From positions 1-8,801 of the forward strand of contig JAFGSQ010000051.1 of NCBI GenBank assembly GCA_016934535.1: a stretch of 8,801 nt of DNA, written 5' to 3'. The stretch is from a candidate division WOR-3 bacterium (GTDB lineage: Bacteria > SDB-A). Below the pieces are notes generated by a model. It saw only the letters and a list, made by a program, of their open reading frames with translations, was not told where the DNA came from and did not search any database. Each line of letters begins with the position of its first letter. Positions within the stretch are counted from its first letter, which is position 1. The translations under genes were made by a program, and so were the position numbers. Shown piece by piece: positions 7,022 through 8,801 of the stretch.

Positions 7022-8682
7022 AATTCCTCCTTTTTCTTCATTAGAATATTCATGACAGCGGCGCTGTCGATTTCAACCACGTGCTGATTTCTCTTGTTTA
7101 TCAATATCATTTCAATCATTTGCTTTCTCAATTCATTTTGACAGAGCATTCTGCAACTTTCAAAAACGTCGCCGAATGGCAGTACCGAATCGGTTTTGTG
7201 AAGTCCTGTTTTGAATACAACCCAGTAACCGTCAAGGAAAAAGACGTCCGAACAGCTGTTTGGTTCCAGCGAGAAAATCAGAGATTCGATCTCCTCTCTG
7301 TACCTTCCTCTCGACACATAGCCCAAGTCACCGCCGTTTTTTGCCGAAGGCAGTATCGAGTACCTTTCGGCGAGAGTTTCAAAAGGGACTCTTCTTGCGA
7401 CCGAATCGAGAAGTTCTTCGGCAAATATGGAATCGGAGACTCCCACAATGTACAGCTCCATTCTCTCAGGTATCGTGAAAAGCTGCGGATTGCTGAGATA
7501 GTACGCGTATACTTCCTGAGAATCCGCTTCAACTCCAGTGTGCGCTACAATATAAGATTCAAGAACGAGGGAATCCTTCAGATAATCATATCTCTCAAGC
7601 AAAGCCCCCTGCAGAACGATTCCTCTTTTTTCCGCCTCCTGAATTAAAAGATACGGAGGAATTATGTCCCTTGTCAAAAAAAGCCTGAGCATGGAGGTGT
7701 CGGAAAGGTTGGGATACAATATTCTTCCGGATTTAAGTTTCTCGATCATATTTCCCACTGTTATAGTGTCTTCTCCGGCTACGGCAATCCACTTGGACAG
7801 GGCGTCTTCATCAATGTTCGGCAGTACAACAGGCTCCTCTTCCAAAATCCTCTGAAACTGAGGAAGCGAGGTAAAAATTTCAAAAACTTCCTGATTGAAA
7901 CTGATCCCATACTTTCTTCTGAGAGCGTCGGTAATCTGACTCGTCTGTTCAAAAAAGAAACGGCGGTTTTCCTGAGCGATTATTAAATCTTTCAGGTCTT
8001 CATAATCGCCGGGATAAGGAGTCCCGGATATTCCTAGACGGGCCAAGATAAAAATGCCCGTGTCAGTGACTACAGGATCCGAAACCGACAGATCGGACAT
8101 CGAAAGCAGAACATCACCAAGATTAAAAGAGACAGCATAAGGGAAAATGTCCCTCAAATCTCCCGAAGGGCCGAAATACAATTTTCCATAATTGTACCTG
8201 TCACTCAGGGAAGACACATATTCCTTGAGCAAAATCGTATCTTCCAAAAAAAGTCTCATCGAGTCGGTTATAATTTCAGCGTCTTCAAGCCTGCCGGGGG
8301 GTATCCTGATCAGCATTGTTCTGATTAGAATCTGGGAACCTTCCCAGTATTTATAGGCGAGAGTGTCGTGCGCCTCCAGGAGGCTGTCGTGAATTGAATT
8401 CCACAGCGAATCTATTATCAATATTCTGCCGAGGTCTTCTATGTCAGAACCGATTTTTTCCTGGAAATTTTCCTCTTCCGCCGCTATGAGGATCAACCTG
8501 ACATCGGTGACTGAGTCGAGAAATTGAAAAAAAGAATCTTGTTGCATATAGAAAGCGTATTCCGGTATGTCTTTTTCTGTTATCACGGGAGTCCCGTCAA
8601 TACTTACAAGAACGGTTTCACCTCTGCATCCGCAGATAAAAACGGTAAAAAACATAAAAGCCGACAAATATTTTTTCATCAT
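7018..8682 (-). CDS. Lipoprotein SurA-like chaperone with two degenerate parvulin-like halves
   Basis: A 554-residue protein with signal 1-18 and lipobox ICGC (lipidation at Cys19). SurA-N-like region 1 starts VLVSIDGTPVITEKDIPEY (24-42). A very divergent parvulin-like region follows (about 118-217), with YFGPSGDL (169-176) where the glycine loop should be and DTGIFILARLG at its end. A second N-like region spans about 298-400 and a clearer parvulin domain about 404-493, with NGGDLGYVSRGRY (449-461) and EIESLIFSLEPN. Neither parvulin domain has the conserved histidines (MELYIVGV, GYWVVF), so isomerase activity is unlikely. The layout equals that of the 574-aa protein encoded just downstream, its probable paralogue. 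Two adjacent ATGs open the gene; the first (8682) overlaps the upstream TGA as ATGA and has GGGG four bases before it, so I use it. Inferred role: membrane-anchored periplasmic chaperone. Confidence 0.82.
   Translation of the reverse strand: MMKKYLSAFMFFTVFICGCRGETVLVSIDGTPVITEKDIPEYAFYMQQDSFFQFLDSVTDVRLILIAAEEENFQEKIGSDIEDLGRILIIDSLWNSIHDSLLEAHDTLAYKYWEGSQILIRTMLIRIPPGRLEDAEIITDSMRLFLEDTILLKEYVSSLSDRYNYGKLYFGPSGDLRDIFPYAVSFNLGDVLLSMSDLSVSDPVVTDTGIFILARLGISGTPYPGDYEDLKDLIIAQENRRFFFEQTSQITDALRRKYGISFNQEVFEIFTSLPQFQRILEEEPVVLPNIDEDALSKWIAVAGEDTITVGNMIEKLKSGRILYPNLSDTSMLRLFLTRDIIPPYLLIQEAEKRGIVLQGALLERYDYLKDSLVLESYIVAHTGVEADSQEVYAYYLSNPQLFTIPERMELYIVGVSDSIFAEELLDSVARRVPFETLAERYSILPSAKNGGDLGYVSRGRYREEIESLIFSLEPNSCSDVFFLDGYWVVFKTGLHKTDSVLPFGDVFESCRMLCQNELRKQMIEMILINKRNQHVVEIDSAAVMNILMKKKEEL
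7026..7031 (-). promoter_or_regulatory. Strong ribosome binding site for the 574-aa foldase
   Basis: AGGAGG, four bases (AATT) before the ATG at 7021, lies inside the last codons of the upstream gene. It is the strongest such site inside the operon and may raise expression of the only foldase here with intact parvulin histidines. Confidence 0.75.
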
Positions 8683-8801
8683 TTTTCCCCGTCAGTTTTC
8701 ACAGCGTCGAGAAAATTCCGCAGTTTGCCAATATCTCTATTCCAACCTCTGATTTCCACGTATAATTTTCCTGTGCCGTCTCTTTTGAAATATGGGTGCC
8801 A
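8679..8801 (-). CDS. C-terminal 40 residues of an unidentified protein (possibly Mfd)
   Basis: An open frame enters from the right edge and ends at TGA (8681-8679), which overlaps the next start as ATGA. The visible tail begins WHPYFKRDGTGKLYVEIRGW and continues to a charged helix ending KTDGEK. It has strand-then-helix character (KLYVEIRGW, then RDIGKLRNFLDAV) and no membrane segment. I do not recognise it firmly. Mfd, the transcription-repair coupling factor, is one guess: Mfd genes are often followed by PpiC/SurA-type foldase genes, and an S4 (RqcP) gene lies close to mfd in several Firmicutes. The sequence itself does not prove this. The tight overlap makes it the upstream member of the operon. 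Confidence 0.6.
   Translation of the reverse strand, partial: WHPYFKRDGTGKLYVEIRGWNRDIGKLRNFLDAVKTDGEK

Noticed and set aside
7081-7647. 188-codon open frame on the plus strand
   Set aside because: It lies wholly inside the 554-aa foldase gene on the other strand. Its translation has no domain logic, and the minus-strand frame has a signal peptide, family motifs and a coupled start.

Overview
The window is 8.8 kb, and every gene I can support lies on the minus strand, so transcription runs from position 8801 towards 1. It looks like chromosomal DNA of a diderm (Gram-negative type) bacterium with moderate GC. The evidence is a run of SurA/PpiC-type periplasmic chaperones, three lipobox signal peptides, and a secreted gingipain-like protease with Ig/CARDB-like modules. 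That combination recalls Bacteroidota/Cloacimonadota/WOR-3-like uncultured lineages, but this is an impression and no marker gene here fixes the taxonomy.

Layout in transcription order: (1) 8801-8679, the last 40 codons of an unidentified protein, possibly Mfd. (2) 8682-7018, a 554-aa lipoprotein with two SurA/parvulin-like halves. (3) 7021-5297, a 574-aa lipoprotein of the same two-half design; it holds the only parvulin domain in the window with both conserved histidines. (4) 5297-4401, a 298-aa lipoprotein with one strongly degenerate parvulin-like region. (5) 4404-3079, a 441-aa periplasmic protein with the size and layout of classical SurA. (6) 3089-2835, an 84-aa S4-domain RNA-binding protein of the HslR/RqcP type. 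Every junction from (1) to (6) overlaps by 1 to 11 bases, so these six genes read as one translationally coupled operon.

A 78-bp gap (2757-2834) then carries a candidate promoter with a perfect TTGACA -35 box, overlapped by a 13-bp palindrome. It leads into (7), a GTG-started gene that runs off the left edge. This encodes a family C25 (gingipain-like) cysteine protease with a His431/Cys465 dyad, followed by Ig-like and CARDB-like modules and the start of a further beta-rich domain.

Taken together, the operon probably makes a set of envelope chaperones, mostly lipid-anchored and mostly without PPIase catalytic residues, for proteins crossing the periplasm. The adjacent C25 protease is a large beta-rich exported protein and a plausible client, but that link rests only on proximity. 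No RNA genes, insertion sequences, CRISPR arrays or plus-strand genes were found.
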